This document shows positions 36,499 to 45,001 of a DNA stretch of 64,000 nt, piece by piece (position 1 is the stretch's first letter; each line of letters begins with the position of its first letter). Position numbers and translations under genes: made by a program. The notes under the pieces are model-generated. The model saw only the letters and a list, made by a program, of their open reading frames with translations, searched no databases and was not told the origin of the DNA. The stretch covers positions 744,001-808,000 of the forward strand of contig NZ_CP046175.1 in assembly GCF_009708215.1 (NCBI RefSeq). The letters run 5' to 3'. This DNA comes from Occultella kanbiaonis. GTDB taxonomy: Bacteria > Actinomycetota > Actinomycetes > Actinomycetales > Beutenbergiaceae.

Positions 36499-37590
36499 TC
36501 AGGTGGATCGGGGCTGTCGGTCCAGTTCGTACGCGAGCATCGCGACGGCGTGGTCGGAGATCTGGTGCTTGCCGTGGGTGGCGTCGTCGATGACCTCCCA
36601 ATCGCCACCCAGGAGGGCGGCGCGGTCGCGCACCGGCTGGGCGTAGCTGCGGTGGCCGACTCCCGGGAAGCAGGACGGGTCGAACCGGTTCAGGATCTGC
36701 AGCTGGCGCCGACCGCCGCCGGTCGCACCGAGGACGTAGAGGTCGAGATAGCCGGCGATGTCGTACAGGCCCGGCAGGCTCTCCCGCCGCTGTTCCCAGT
36801 CGCCGAAGTTCGGGTGTGCCGCCGGATGCGGGCGCAGGTAGAAGGGCCACGTCCCGGCCACCTGGATGCTCAGCGTCACTCTCGGATCGACCGCGGCGTG
36901 CAGCACGGTGGTCCACGCGCCGCCGGAGAAACCGAACGTCACGACGTCGGTCAGAGGGGCCGCCTCGGCGGCGTGATTGAGCATGGTGACGACGGGGTCA
37001 AGGAAGTAGGTCGCGGCCGTGAAGTCCGGTGTCTCGTAGTCGGCGAACCGTTCGTGGCTGGCCACGTCCGGGGGCGGAGCGGCACCCGCCGTGGGCGGAT
37101 CCATGTGCGTCGGGTTCCAGCCCTGCAGCGGCATGTCGATGGCCGCGACCCGGTAGCCGCGATCGAGGAAGGTCTGCATCGCCGCGAGCTGCGGTCGGTG
37201 ATACACGGGCTTGCGCGCATTGCCGTGCCCGGCCAGGAAGATGCCCAACCGTCCCGGCATCGGCCGTCGCGGATGGACCAGGTAACTGGTCGATGTCAGG
37301 CCGTGTGCCATCGACAGGGTGGCCCGGTCGACGCGACGGTGGGCGAGCGGGTCGAGCTCGGGCACGGTGACCCCGGCGTCGATCGACGGGGTGCCAGCGG
37401 GGATGCCGGCGCGTTTCCACAGGTGCTCGGCCAGGCGGCGGCGGCGATCGGCGACGTCCTGGAGGGAGTTGATCGTGATCAGGCGATCGACGTCGACGCC
37501 GACGGACTCCGCGGGCATCGTCCGCCACTCGGGCCCGCGGCTCGCCTCGATCGCGGCGTCGACCACCGGGCGAGGGCGTGTGGCGGTCAC
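36499..37590 (-). CDS. Alpha/beta hydrolase, probable carbohydrate esterase
   Basis: 363 residues from GTG at 37590, overlapping the GntR stop in a GTGA. The nucleophile elbow is FGFSGGAW (Ser in GxSxG), preceded by FLAGHGNARKP (oxyanion region). A late acid/His pair is plausible in DDATHGKHQISDHA. There is no signal peptide. Between a GntR regulator and GH127 it most likely removes acetyl or methyl groups from imported pectic oligosaccharides. Rhamnogalacturonan carries both groups. A peptidase role is less likely given the context. Confidence 0.82.
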   Translation of the reverse strand: MTATRPRPVVDAAIEASRGPEWRTMPAESVGVDVDRLITINSLQDVADRRRRLAEHLWKRAGIPAGTPSIDAGVTVPELDPLAHRRVDRATLSMAHGLTSTSYLVHPRRPMPGRLGIFLAGHGNARKPVYHRPQLAAMQTFLDRGYRVAAIDMPLQGWNPTHMDPPTAGAAPPPDVASHERFADYETPDFTAATYFLDPVVTMLNHAAEAAPLTDVVTFGFSGGAWTTVLHAAVDPRVTLSIQVAGTWPFYLRPHPAAHPNFGDWEQRRESLPGLYDIAGYLDLYVLGATGGGRRQLQILNRFDPSCFPGVGHRSYAQPVRDRAALLGGDWEVIDDATHGKHQISDHAVAMLAYELDRQPRST

Positions 37591-38330
37591 CGCGCGAAGC
37601 CACCGCCAACAGTGGGCTGCGGGCGGGACAGGAACACGATCGTCTGATCACGGACCCGGAGGATGTGCGACTCGAGTGCGGCGCGCGCCGCCGCACCGTC
37701 ACCGGCATCGAGGGCCTCGACGATCTCGCGGTGCTCGGCGACGGCGGCGTCCAGCCGTTCCCGATTCATCGGCGCCTCCATCCCGGCGCGGGTGACGTGG
37801 ATGCTCAGGTGTAGATCGTCATGCAGGGCGATCAGCCGAGGGAAGCCGGACATCTCCACGAGCGTGCGATGGAACCTGCTGTCGTTCTCGCGGAACGCGA
37901 TGTACTGCGCAGGCTCCTGCAGTGCGGCCTCGGCGAGCTCACCCGCCTCGGCCACCAGGTCGTGCAGGATCCTCGGCGCGGGCGGCGCCTCCTGCTCGGT
38001 GTACCGGCGCAGGCTGTGCGACTCGATCATCACGCGAAGCTCGAACAGTTCGTACAACGAGGAGAGGGAGGGGACGGCGACGGTGAAGCCCGCGGTGGAG
38101 TCGTAGGAGAGCAGACCGCGCTCGTGCAGGCGCCCCACCGCGCTCCGGACGGGGGTCCTGCTCATGCCGAGCTTGCGCGCGAACTCTCGGATCGGCACCG
38201 TCTGGCCCGGCTGCGGGTGCTCCTCGGTCAGCCAGCTCACCAGTGCGTCGTGGGCACGGTTCTCCAGCGTCGCCTGGCTCACCTGCTCCGAGGCCAGTGT
38301 CCCTGTCGTTGATGCCATGGACGTAGTCAC
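37587..38330 (-). CDS. GntR-family transcriptional regulator (FCD class)
   Basis: 247 residues from GTG at 38330, with GGGAGG six bases upstream; an in-frame ATG at 38318 is the alternative. The winged helix-turn-helix is at ~28-85 (VPIREFARKLGMSRTPVRSAVGRLHERGLL). The C-terminal FCD domain has the helical pattern FRENDSRFHRTLVEMSG and AVAEHREIVEALDAGD, whose Asp and His residues bind a metal and a sugar acid. It is divergent from the aldolase gene and is the first gene of the alpha/beta hydrolase-GH127 operon, so it probably controls both and itself. Confidence 0.92.
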   Translation of the reverse strand: MTTSMASTTGTLASEQVSQATLENRAHDALVSWLTEEHPQPGQTVPIREFARKLGMSRTPVRSAVGRLHERGLLSYDSTAGFTVAVPSLSSLYELFELRVMIESHSLRRYTEQEAPPAPRILHDLVAEAGELAEAALQEPAQYIAFRENDSRFHRTLVEMSGFPRLIALHDDLHLSIHVTRAGMEAPMNRERLDAAVAEHREIVEALDAGDGAAARAALESHILRVRDQTIVFLSRPQPTVGGGFAR

Positions 38331-38390
38331 GCAGTCCTCCCATCCGCATCGGTCGTCGATGCGCTCGAGCCCGCTCGCTGTGGTCTGCCC

Positions 38391-38402
38391 ATGGTATGCC
38401 AT
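38391..38402. promoter_or_regulatory. Palindromic element in the GntR/aldolase divergent region
   Basis: ATGGTATGCCAT has ATGG/CCAT arms and lies 61 bases upstream of the GntR start. It shares the ATGCCA half-site with the 38508 palindrome and may be a second site for the same regulator. Confidence 0.4.
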
Positions 38403-38471
38403 CCGCGCGTCGAAGGTGGGACTCTTCGGTTCCTCATCGGCGCCACTTGCGTCATGGACCGTCGCTCGGTC

Positions 38472-38520
38472 TTGACAACGTCCCGGTTGTGCCCGAAGGA
38501 TGCCTACATGCCACTGGCAT
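38472..38520 (+). promoter_or_regulatory. Aldolase promoter with palindrome over the start codon
   Basis: TTGACA at 38472-38477 is a perfect -35. AAGGAT, 18 bases later, is a weak -10 that doubles as the ribosome site. ATGCCA-C-TGGCAT (38508-38520) is a perfect inverted repeat that begins on the aldolase ATG. A repressor bound there would block start or elongation. Confidence 0.5.
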
Positions 38521-39482
38521 TCACACCTACGAACCAAGCGTCCATCAATCAACTGCACGGCGTGCTCCCGCCGGTTGTGCTCCCGATGACCCCCGACGGC
38601 GAGATCGACTCGGCGTCGCTGGAGTCGCACGTCGGCCACCTCGTGGCCGCCGGGGTGCACGGACTGTGGGCCAACGGCACCACCGGCGAGTTCTACGCGC
38701 TGGACGGCGAGGGACGGGCCGAGGTGGTACGCCTGTGCGCCAAGGCCGCAGCGGGACGTGTCCCCGTCGTGGCGCACGTGGGGGACACCTCCACCAGCCT
38801 CGCCGTGCGGCACGCCCGGGAGGCGCTCGCCGCCGGTGCCGCGATGGTCTCGGTCCTCCCGCCGTACTTCGTCGGGTTCGACCAGGACGAGTTGAAGCGG
38901 CACTTTCGCGCGCTCGCCCACGCCGTCGACGGCCCGGTCGTCGCCTACCACCTGCCCCAGTTCATCCCCGCCACGCTCTCGATCGACTCGATCGTCGAGC
39001 TCGCCACCGACGGTGTCCTCTGTGGTGCGAAGGACAGCAGCTCGAACATGGTCTGGTTCCGCCGGCTGCAGCGTCGCCTGCGTGATGCCGGGACCTCGCT
39101 GCCCTGCCTGACCGGAGGGTCCAGTGTGGCCGACCTCGGCTACCTGCTCGGCGCCGTCGGATCGGTCTCCTCGACCGGGAACCTGACCCCACGTCATCTG
39201 GTTCGCCAGTACGAGGCCGCACGGGATGGCGACTGGGACCTCGTTCTGGCACTGCAGGAGCAGAGCGAGGAACTCATCGAGCTGTTGGCCCCACCGGGAA
39301 GGATCGCGGCCCCCGGCCTGACCAACACCGTCTACAAACACCTGCTCGCCGCACTGGGGCGCATCGACTCCGGTCACAGCGCCGCGCCGCAGACCCAGCT
39401 GCCGGCCGAGGACCGCCGGTACCTGGACGAGCACGTGCTGCCGGTCATCGGTCGTCTGGAGAGTGCTGGCGACCACAGCTGA
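38508..39482 (+). CDS. DHDPS/NAL-family class I aldolase or dehydratase
   Basis: 324 residues forming a TIM barrel of the dihydrodipicolinate synthase / N-acetylneuraminate lyase superfamily. The Schiff-base Lys is Lys175 in GAKDSS and the conserved Tyr is Tyr147 in VAYHLPQF. The substrate-carboxylate loop is NGTTGEF. The lysine-biosynthesis enzyme would not be placed among pectin genes or controlled by a GntR, so a catabolic role on a 2-keto-3-deoxy sugar acid, releasing pyruvate, is likely. Candidate substrates are KDG, Kdo or Dha from rhamnogalacturonan. The start at 38508 is supported by AAGGA seven bases upstream. Confidence 0.88.
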   Translation: MPLAFTPTNQASINQLHGVLPPVVLPMTPDGEIDSASLESHVGHLVAAGVHGLWANGTTGEFYALDGEGRAEVVRLCAKAAAGRVPVVAHVGDTSTSLAVRHAREALAAGAAMVSVLPPYFVGFDQDELKRHFRALAHAVDGPVVAYHLPQFIPATLSIDSIVELATDGVLCGAKDSSSNMVWFRRLQRRLRDAGTSLPCLTGGSSVADLGYLLGAVGSVSSTGNLTPRHLVRQYEAARDGDWDLVLALQEQSEELIELLAPPGRIAAPGLTNTVYKHLLAALGRIDSGHSAAPQTQLPAEDRRYLDEHVLPVIGRLESAGDHS

Positions 39483-39531
39483 ACCGGCTCCTGCCAGCTG
39501 GCGTATCACCCCAAGGATGAGGAGAACAACG

Positions 39532-41550
39532 ATGTTTCCAAGAACCACTCCGGAGTTGACCGCCCGTGATCGACTCTGGTCGAGCGTGGTCAGTCGCCGC
39601 TCACTGCTGCTGACCGGCGGCGGTCTGGCCGCCGTCACCGCGCTGGCCGGCTGTTCCTTCTTCGAGACCGACCCTGCCCAGGGCGTCGACGACGGCGCCG
39701 GTGCCGGCCCGAAGGGCAAGGAGGCGCCGTCGCTGGCGGCACAGGTGGAGGCCGGGGAGCTACCACCGGTCGAGGAGCGGCTCCCGAGCACTCCGCTGGT
39801 GGTCGAGCCGTTGAACCAGGTCGGCCGGTACGGCGGGACCTGGCGGTCGGCGATGATCACGGAGGAGGATCGCACCTGGCTGGAACAGTCGATCGGATAT
39901 GAACCCTTGGTGCGGTGGATCCCAGGATGGACGGGCCAGCCCGGGACCAGCGAGATCATCGCGAACGTGTGCGAGGTCTACGAGGAGCTCGACGGCGGCC
40001 GGGTCTTCCAGTTCACGCTGCGCGAGGGGATGAAGTGGTCGGACGGCGAGCCGCTCACGGACGAGGACTTCCGGTTCGCCTTCGAGGACGTGAACATCTA
40101 CCCGGCCCTGCACCCCGGCGGGATCTACTCGCTCTGGACGAACGTGAACGACCCGGCCAAGCCGGGCACCTTCGAGAGTGACGGCGCGGTCATCCGGTAT
40201 GTCTTCGACGAACCCAAGCCGGGATTCCTCGAGGAGCTGGCCTCCGGCACCATGATGGTCCTGCCCAGGCACTACTTCGAGCAGTTCCACGAGAAGTACA
40301 ACACCGAGATCGCCGACCTGGTCGCGCAGGCGAACCTCGACGACTGGGTGCAGCTGTGGGAGTCCAAGCTCGAGCCGTTCTCCAACGTGGACGCGCCGAG
40401 CCTGCATGCGTGGCGGCTGACCGCCGCCCTCGGCGACGGCAGTTACGTCACCGCGGAACGGAACCCGTACTACTGGAAGGTCGATCCCGACGGGAGCCAG
40501 CTGCCCTACCTCGACGAGATCCGCTGCGAGATCCTGCAGGACATCGAGGTCGAACTGTTGAAGATCACCAACGGTGAACTCGACCTGCAGATGCGCAACT
40601 TCGACACGATCCGCAACCTCCCGGTGGTCACGGACAACCAGGAGAGCGGCGACTACCGGATGTTCAGCCTCTCGCCGCAGGGCCCGAACGCCATGGTGCT
40701 CGGCTTCAACCAGACCCTTGAGGACGAGCGCAAGCGGGCGATCTACTCCAACAAGGACTTCCGGGTGGGCCTGTCCCACGCGATCAACAGGCAGCGCATC
40801 ATCGACACGATCTACGCCGGGCAGACCACTCCCTGGCAATGCGCGCCGGTCGAGGGGCATCCCGCGTACGACGAGGAGTTCGGCACCCAGTTCACCGAGT
40901 ACTCGGTCGAGCTCGCGAACGAGGCCCTCGACCGGGCCGGCTACACGGAGACGGACGCGAACGGCATCCGGCTCAGCGAGGGGGCGCCGATCAGCATCAC
41001 CGTGCTGGTGCCCTCGTCGATGCCCGATCATCTCGACGCGTTCGAACTGATCAAGCAGGACTGGGCGGCGGTCGGTGTGGAGGCCAACGTCACGCCCCTG
41101 GCCGAGACCCTCTACTGGGAGCGGGTGGAGGCGAACCAGGCCGAGGTGTCCACCTGGACCGCTGGCGGGTTCGAGATCCGCGCCACCCAGGGATCGAACC
41201 ACTACTTCGTGCCGTCCAACCCGCGCGGTTCCTCCCGCTACGGTCACACGTGGGCGCTGTGGTACCGGGGCGAGACCGATGAGGCGCCGCCCGCGATCAT
41301 CCAGGAGCAGCTCGCGCTGTTCGACGAGATGCGCACCACCTATGACGCGGACGAGGCGATCGAACTGGCGCGTCAGGTCCTGGAGATCGCGAAGGACCAG
41401 TTCTTCTACATCGGCATCTGCACGCAGCCCAACGGCTACGGCATCGTGAGGAACGACATGGAGACGAACGTGCCGGACGCGATGCCGGGAGACGTCGGAT
41501 ACCAGCCACCCGGCCCGTCCAACCCGGAGCAGTACTTCTTCACCGCCTAG
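39532..41550 (+). CDS. ABC transporter substrate-binding lipoprotein, family 5 (Opp/Dpp type)
   Basis: 672 residues from ATG at 39532 with GAGGAG upstream. The twin-arginine signal SRRSLLLTGG leads to lipobox ALAGC with Cys41. The mature protein has family-5 hallmarks: FTLREGMKWSDGEPLTDEDF, YYWKVDPDGSQLPYLDEI, and DFRVGLSHAINRQRIIDTIY. It is larger than peptide-binding members and resembles those for plant oligosaccharides. It is the natural partner of the OppBCDF genes, although it lies 5 kb away behind the aldolase. A GCCAGCTGGC palindrome (39493-39502) precedes it. Confidence 0.93.
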   Translation: MFPRTTPELTARDRLWSSVVSRRSLLLTGGGLAAVTALAGCSFFETDPAQGVDDGAGAGPKGKEAPSLAAQVEAGELPPVEERLPSTPLVVEPLNQVGRYGGTWRSAMITEEDRTWLEQSIGYEPLVRWIPGWTGQPGTSEIIANVCEVYEELDGGRVFQFTLREGMKWSDGEPLTDEDFRFAFEDVNIYPALHPGGIYSLWTNVNDPAKPGTFESDGAVIRYVFDEPKPGFLEELASGTMMVLPRHYFEQFHEKYNTEIADLVAQANLDDWVQLWESKLEPFSNVDAPSLHAWRLTAALGDGSYVTAERNPYYWKVDPDGSQLPYLDEIRCEILQDIEVELLKITNGELDLQMRNFDTIRNLPVVTDNQESGDYRMFSLSPQGPNAMVLGFNQTLEDERKRAIYSNKDFRVGLSHAINRQRIIDTIYAGQTTPWQCAPVEGHPAYDEEFGTQFTEYSVELANEALDRAGYTETDANGIRLSEGAPISITVLVPSSMPDHLDAFELIKQDWAAVGVEANVTPLAETLYWERVEANQAEVSTWTAGGFEIRATQGSNHYFVPSNPRGSSRYGHTWALWYRGETDEAPPAIIQEQLALFDEMRTTYDADEAIELARQVLEIAKDQFFYIGICTQPNGYGIVRNDMETNVPDAMPGDVGYQPPGPSNPEQYFFTA

Positions 41551-41589
41551 TCCCGGCGGCCCAGGCAGCCGGTCCCGGGCTCTCGATGC

Positions 41590-41629
41590 CCGACGGCGTC
41601 GCGCACCTGATCGTGCGCGGCGCCGTCGG
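41590..41629. terminator. Terminator between binding protein and PdxA-family gene
   Basis: The 17-base arms (41590-41606, 41613-41629) pair with a single G-T wobble around a 6-base loop. They lie in the 127-bp gap between convergent genes. Confidence 0.8.
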
Positions 41630-41677
41630 CGTTCGTGCGGGTGGGCCGTGCCGCGTGCTCCGCACGCGGGGCGCGCG

Positions 41678-42706
41678 TCAGACCGTGCGGCTCGGCGGGT
41701 GCCCCGCCAGCGCGGCTGCCTGCCGCAGCGCCTCGGCCATGCTGGCGGTGGTGACCTGGCCGGTACCGGCGATGTCGAACGCGGTGCCGTGGTCGACGGA
41801 CGTCCGGATCACCGGCAGGCCGACGGTGATGTTCACGCCGTCGTCGATGCCGAGCACCTTCACCGGGCCGTGTCCCTGGTCGTGGTACATGGCCACGATG
41901 AGGTCGAAGTCACCGCGGCTGGCCAGGAAGAACGCCGTGTCGGCCGGTAGTGGCCCGTGCACGTCGTGGCCGAGGGCGAGGAGTTCGTCGATCGCCGGCT
42001 GGATCTTCTCGGCCTCCTCGCCGTAGCCGAACAGCCCGTCCTCACCGGCGTGCGGATTGATGGCGCACACGCCCACCCGAGGGCGGGCCACGCCGGCGCG
42101 CTGGAGCGCCTCGATCCCGCGGGCGACCGTGCGGTGCACCAGCGGCGGGTCGATGCGTGCGATCGCGTCGATCAGGCCGATGTGGGTCGTCACGTGGATG
42201 ACCCGTAGCCGTGGGGTGCTCAGCATCATCGAGACCTCGGGTACCCCGGTCAGGTGCGCGAGCAGCTCCGTGTGGCCGGGGAAACGATGGCCGGCGGCGT
42301 GCAACGCCGCCTTGTTCAGGGGTGCGGTCGCGATGGCCGCCACGTCATGGGTCACGGCGTAGCCGGCGGCCCGCTCGATGTAGGTGTACGCGGCGTGTCC
42401 GGCGATCGGGCTGACCGCCCCGAACGGCAGATCCTCCGGGAGTGCACCCACCTGGATCACGTCGACGCGGGTCGCTCCCGGATCCGCCTCCGCCGGATGG
42501 TGTACCTCGCGAATGGTCGCCGGCACGCCCATGAGCATCGCCGCCCGGGCCATCCGTGGCACGTCGCCGATCAGGACGGGCCGGCACACGGCCAGGACCT
42601 CCGGGTCGGTCAGTGCCGCGGCACAGATCTCCGGGCCGACGCCTGCGGGGTCTCCCATCGTCACGCCGATGACGGGACGGGAGGGCGTTCGATCGGTGGG
42701 CTCCAT
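41678..42706 (-). CDS. PdxA-family 4-phosphate dehydrogenase (PdxA2-like, probable 4-phospho-D-threonate dehydrogenase)
   Basis: 342 residues. Family motifs: GVTMGDPAGVGPEI at the N-terminus, CAINPHAGEDGLFGYGEE with the metal-binding His, MYHDQGHGPVKVLGID, and INITVGLP-like NITVGLPVIRTSVDHGTAFDIAGTG. True PdxA makes vitamin B6. The PdxA2 branch instead oxidises 4-phospho-D-threonate (or erythronate) to a 3-keto acid that loses CO2 to give DHAP. Its neighbour is a DUF1537 kinase, the known PdxA2 partner, so the catabolic role is preferred. It lies 35 bases downstream of the kinase gene. Confidence 0.88.
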   Translation of the reverse strand: MEPTDRTPSRPVIGVTMGDPAGVGPEICAAALTDPEVLAVCRPVLIGDVPRMARAAMLMGVPATIREVHHPAEADPGATRVDVIQVGALPEDLPFGAVSPIAGHAAYTYIERAAGYAVTHDVAAIATAPLNKAALHAAGHRFPGHTELLAHLTGVPEVSMMLSTPRLRVIHVTTHIGLIDAIARIDPPLVHRTVARGIEALQRAGVARPRVGVCAINPHAGEDGLFGYGEEAEKIQPAIDELLALGHDVHGPLPADTAFFLASRGDFDLIVAMYHDQGHGPVKVLGIDDGVNITVGLPVIRTSVDHGTAFDIAGTGQVTTASMAEALRQAAALAGHPPSRTV

Positions 42707-42741
42707 GATGGGCTCCCTCTCAGGGATCGCGGTCGGAGTGG

Positions 42742-43986
42742 TCAGGGCAGGGGCAGGAGGCGGGTGGGCTCGAGGAGGTCGAGGAGGTCGCTCGGCCCGC
42801 CGTAGCTGCCCGGCTTGGTCCAGATGGTGCGGCCGTCCGGTGCGTACAGCTGGGCGACTGTCTCGACGGCGGAGGGTGTCGTTCGGAGGTCACGTAGCCC
42901 TAGCTGCTCCAGGACCAGGCGTGCGGTGTGGCCACCGCTGAGGAACAGTCCGACCTCGGGTGGGGCACCGGCCAGTGTCGCCGCGCACGCGGCGGCCAAC
43001 GAGGCCATGCCGGCGCGGTCGCGCCGTGCGGCGGCGCCCGCTGCGGTGCTGGGGAGAGTGAGGACGACATGCTCGCCACGCGCGAGCCCGGCACGAGCGC
43101 GGTGGACGGCCGCCGCAACCGCGTCCCGGTCGGTGCCCTCGGTAGGCAGGACGATCTGCGTGACGGGGTCGCGCGAGCTGAGGGCCTCGACCTGGACGCG
43201 GCTGATCGGCTCGCCGGTGCCGAGCACGGCAAGCAGTGATCGCACGGTGACCGGCCCGGTCGCGCCGAGGCCGGGCGCGGCCGTTCCTGGAGCCTTCGGC
43301 GGGTGACCGGCAGGTGCCGTCGAGGTTGCGACCGGCGTCCCGGCATCGGCCTCCGGCTCGCTCGGTGTTCGCGCGAGGGCTCCCAGGAACGCGGCTGATC
43401 CGGCGAAGACCGCCCGCGGGTGCCCGACGCAGGCGGCAGCGAGTCGATCGAGGTCCGCCGTGGTCGAGACGTCCGCCGTCAGCAGGATCGGGTCGGGGCC
43501 GGACAGGAGCCCCGGGAGCTCGTCGTACTCGGCGCGACCGAGGTGGCGGTGGGCCAGGCCGGACCCGAGCTCGGTGAGGGTGACCGGCTCGGTTGCGGCG
43601 TCGTCGGCGTCGCCGTGCCGGCCGGCGACCGTCAACCGACCGAGGGCCGGGTTGGCGGGGCAGAGCACCACCGGCCGTCCGGACGTCAGCAAGGCGGCGA
43701 GATAGGCCCGCACCGGGCCGCGCAGTCGCGAGTCGAGCTTCAGGAACGGGGTTGCGACCGGGGTCGGCCCGGCCAGCAGTGCGGTCACGGCGTCACGTGC
43801 GGCGGTGTCGTCGTGGTGTCGTACGTCGAGGTCCCAGACGGTGTCGGCGTCCATGCCCTCGGGCGGCGGCGACGCCCCGGGTCGACCGAGGCGGACGTGC
43901 ACGTCCCGACCCGTGCTGGCCTGCCAGAGCCGGGCGAACTCGGCCGCGCCGGTGAGGTCGTCTGCCCAGACGTGTGCGGGCCTCAC
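42742..43986 (-). CDS. DUF1537 acid-sugar kinase, DtnK-like by context
   Basis: 414 residues from GTG at 43986, overlapping the DeoR stop. The N-terminal lobe starts VWADDLTGAAEFARLW, with DSRLRGPVRAYLAALL. The C-terminal nucleotide lobe has GLFLSGGHTARLVLEQLG and IWTKPGSYGGPSDLLDLLE. It differs clearly from the DUF1537 kinase at 20852, which pairs with the RuBisCO-like protein. Coupled to a PdxA homologue it fits D-threonate 4-kinase, giving the substrate for the next gene. Other C4 acid sugars such as L-threonate or D-erythronate remain possible. Confidence 0.85.
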   Translation of the reverse strand: MRPAHVWADDLTGAAEFARLWQASTGRDVHVRLGRPGASPPPEGMDADTVWDLDVRHHDDTAARDAVTALLAGPTPVATPFLKLDSRLRGPVRAYLAALLTSGRPVVLCPANPALGRLTVAGRHGDADDAATEPVTLTELGSGLAHRHLGRAEYDELPGLLSGPDPILLTADVSTTADLDRLAAACVGHPRAVFAGSAAFLGALARTPSEPEADAGTPVATSTAPAGHPPKAPGTAAPGLGATGPVTVRSLLAVLGTGEPISRVQVEALSSRDPVTQIVLPTEGTDRDAVAAAVHRARAGLARGEHVVLTLPSTAAGAAARRDRAGMASLAAACAATLAGAPPEVGLFLSGGHTARLVLEQLGLRDLRTTPSAVETVAQLYAPDGRTIWTKPGSYGGPSDLLDLLEPTRLLPLP

Positions 43987-44771
43987 CCCTGGACCCGCTC
44001 CGCGGCGGCCGCGATGACGACGTCCCGGCCGGTGGCCCGGAAGACCTCCAGGAAGTCCGGGTCAGCGCCGTCGTCGGTGACGAGCGTCCACGGCCCGTCG
44101 ATCCGGGCCCAGCTGTTGAACGGTGCCTGACCGAGCTTCGCCGAGTGCGCGAGCACGTAGATCCGACGGGACCGGCGGGCCATCAGCTCCTTGAGGCGAG
44201 TCTGGTCGAGTTCGGCCTCGCAGATGGACCCGTCGGCGGCGACCCCGTCGGTGCCGAGGAACAGGCGGTCGAAGGTGAGCCGTTCGAGGGCCAGCTCCGT
44301 GAGCGGCCCGACGAAGGCTGCCGAGAGTTCGCGAAGCCGGCCGCCGAGGCAGGTCAGCGCGAGTTCGGGTCGGGACCGCAGCAGGTTGATCACGGGCACA
44401 CTGGCGGTGGTCACGCTGACGCCCTCGAGCGCGGGCAGTCGCCGGGCGAGGAGGGCGACCGTGGACCCGGCGTCGAGGAGGATCGACTCGCCCGGCTGAA
44501 CCTGCTCGGCGGCCCACCGTGCGATCGCCGACTTGGCGTCGAAGCTCTCGTGCTCGCGCTGGAGCAGGGACGTCTCCGTGTGCTCGCCGGGCGGGATGGC
44601 CCCACCGTAGGTTCGGGCCAGTTGGCCGGACCGGCTCAACTGGGCGAGGTCGCGCCGGATCGTCGAGGCGGTGACCCGGAAGCGGGCCGCGAGGTCCTCC
44701 ACGCTGGCGAGGCCCATCTCGGAGGCGCGCTCGAGGATCTCCTCGCGGCGCCGCTCCGCCTTGCTGACCAT
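43983..44771 (-). CDS. DeoR/GlpR-family transcriptional regulator
   Basis: 262 residues. The helix-turn-helix at ~18-55 carries SVEDLAARFRVTASTIRRDLAQLSRSG, the family signature, followed by RTYGGAIPP. The C-terminal isomerase-like effector domain has ILLDAGSTVALLARRL and LFLGTDGVAADGSICEAEL. It heads the kinase-PdxA operon and is divergent from the aldo/keto reductase gene. The paired direct repeats at 44836-44872, and a matching pair before GH28, are its probable sites. The effector would be a phosphorylated acid sugar (family precedent). Confidence 0.93.
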   Translation of the reverse strand: MVSKAERRREEILERASEMGLASVEDLAARFRVTASTIRRDLAQLSRSGQLARTYGGAIPPGEHTETSLLQREHESFDAKSAIARWAAEQVQPGESILLDAGSTVALLARRLPALEGVSVTTASVPVINLLRSRPELALTCLGGRLRELSAAFVGPLTELALERLTFDRLFLGTDGVAADGSICEAELDQTRLKELMARRSRRIYVLAHSAKLGQAPFNSWARIDGPWTLVTDDGADPDFLEVFRATGRDVVIAAAAERVQG

Positions 44772-44835
44772 CGCTGTCTCCCTCGTCGTCGCAGCCCGGA
44801 GCCGTCACGGTGTGCGGCACATCCTATCCCGCCTC

Positions 44836-44872
44836 TGCGCGTTTCGTGCTATTTTGACTGCGCGTTCTGCGC
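44836..44872 (+). promoter_or_regulatory. Direct-repeat operator, DeoR-type (site B)
   Basis: TGCGCGTTTCGTGC (44836-44849) and TGCGCGTTCTGCGC (44859-44872) are direct repeats 23 bases apart. TATTTT (44850-44855) between them could be a -10 for rightward transcription. It lies between the DeoR gene and the reductase genes and matches site A at 25042. Confidence 0.65.
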
Positions 44873-44896
44873 GCAATGATCTCCGATGGAGGACTC

Positions 44897-45001
44897 ATGG
44901 ATGAACTGTCGTACGACTCGAGACTGCGACGCGGGAGTTCTTCCGCTGGGTGGAGCCGGGGGTTCGGGGCCTCGACCCACCCTGTTGCCGGCGATGTCTG
45001 A
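44897..45001 (+). CDS. 34-codon leader ORF coupled to the aldo/keto reductase
   Basis: ATG at 44897 follows GGAGG at the correct distance, the best ribosome site in this region. The 34-residue product (MDELSYDSRLRRG...) resembles nothing known and ends at a TGA that overlaps the reductase start in ATGTCTGA. The reductase has no ribosome site of its own, so translation may be coupled. It could also simply be the transcript leader. Confidence 0.4.
   Translation: MDELSYDSRLRRGSSSAGWSRGFGASTHPVAGDV

Noticed and set aside
38508-39482. Lysine-biosynthesis dihydrodipicolinate synthase
   Set aside because: GntR control and pectin-cluster location argue for a catabolic aldolase of the same superfamily.
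41678-42706. Vitamin B6 biosynthesis PdxA
   Set aside because: Adjacent acid-sugar kinase and DeoR regulator fit the PdxA2 catabolic branch; no other B6 genes are nearby.
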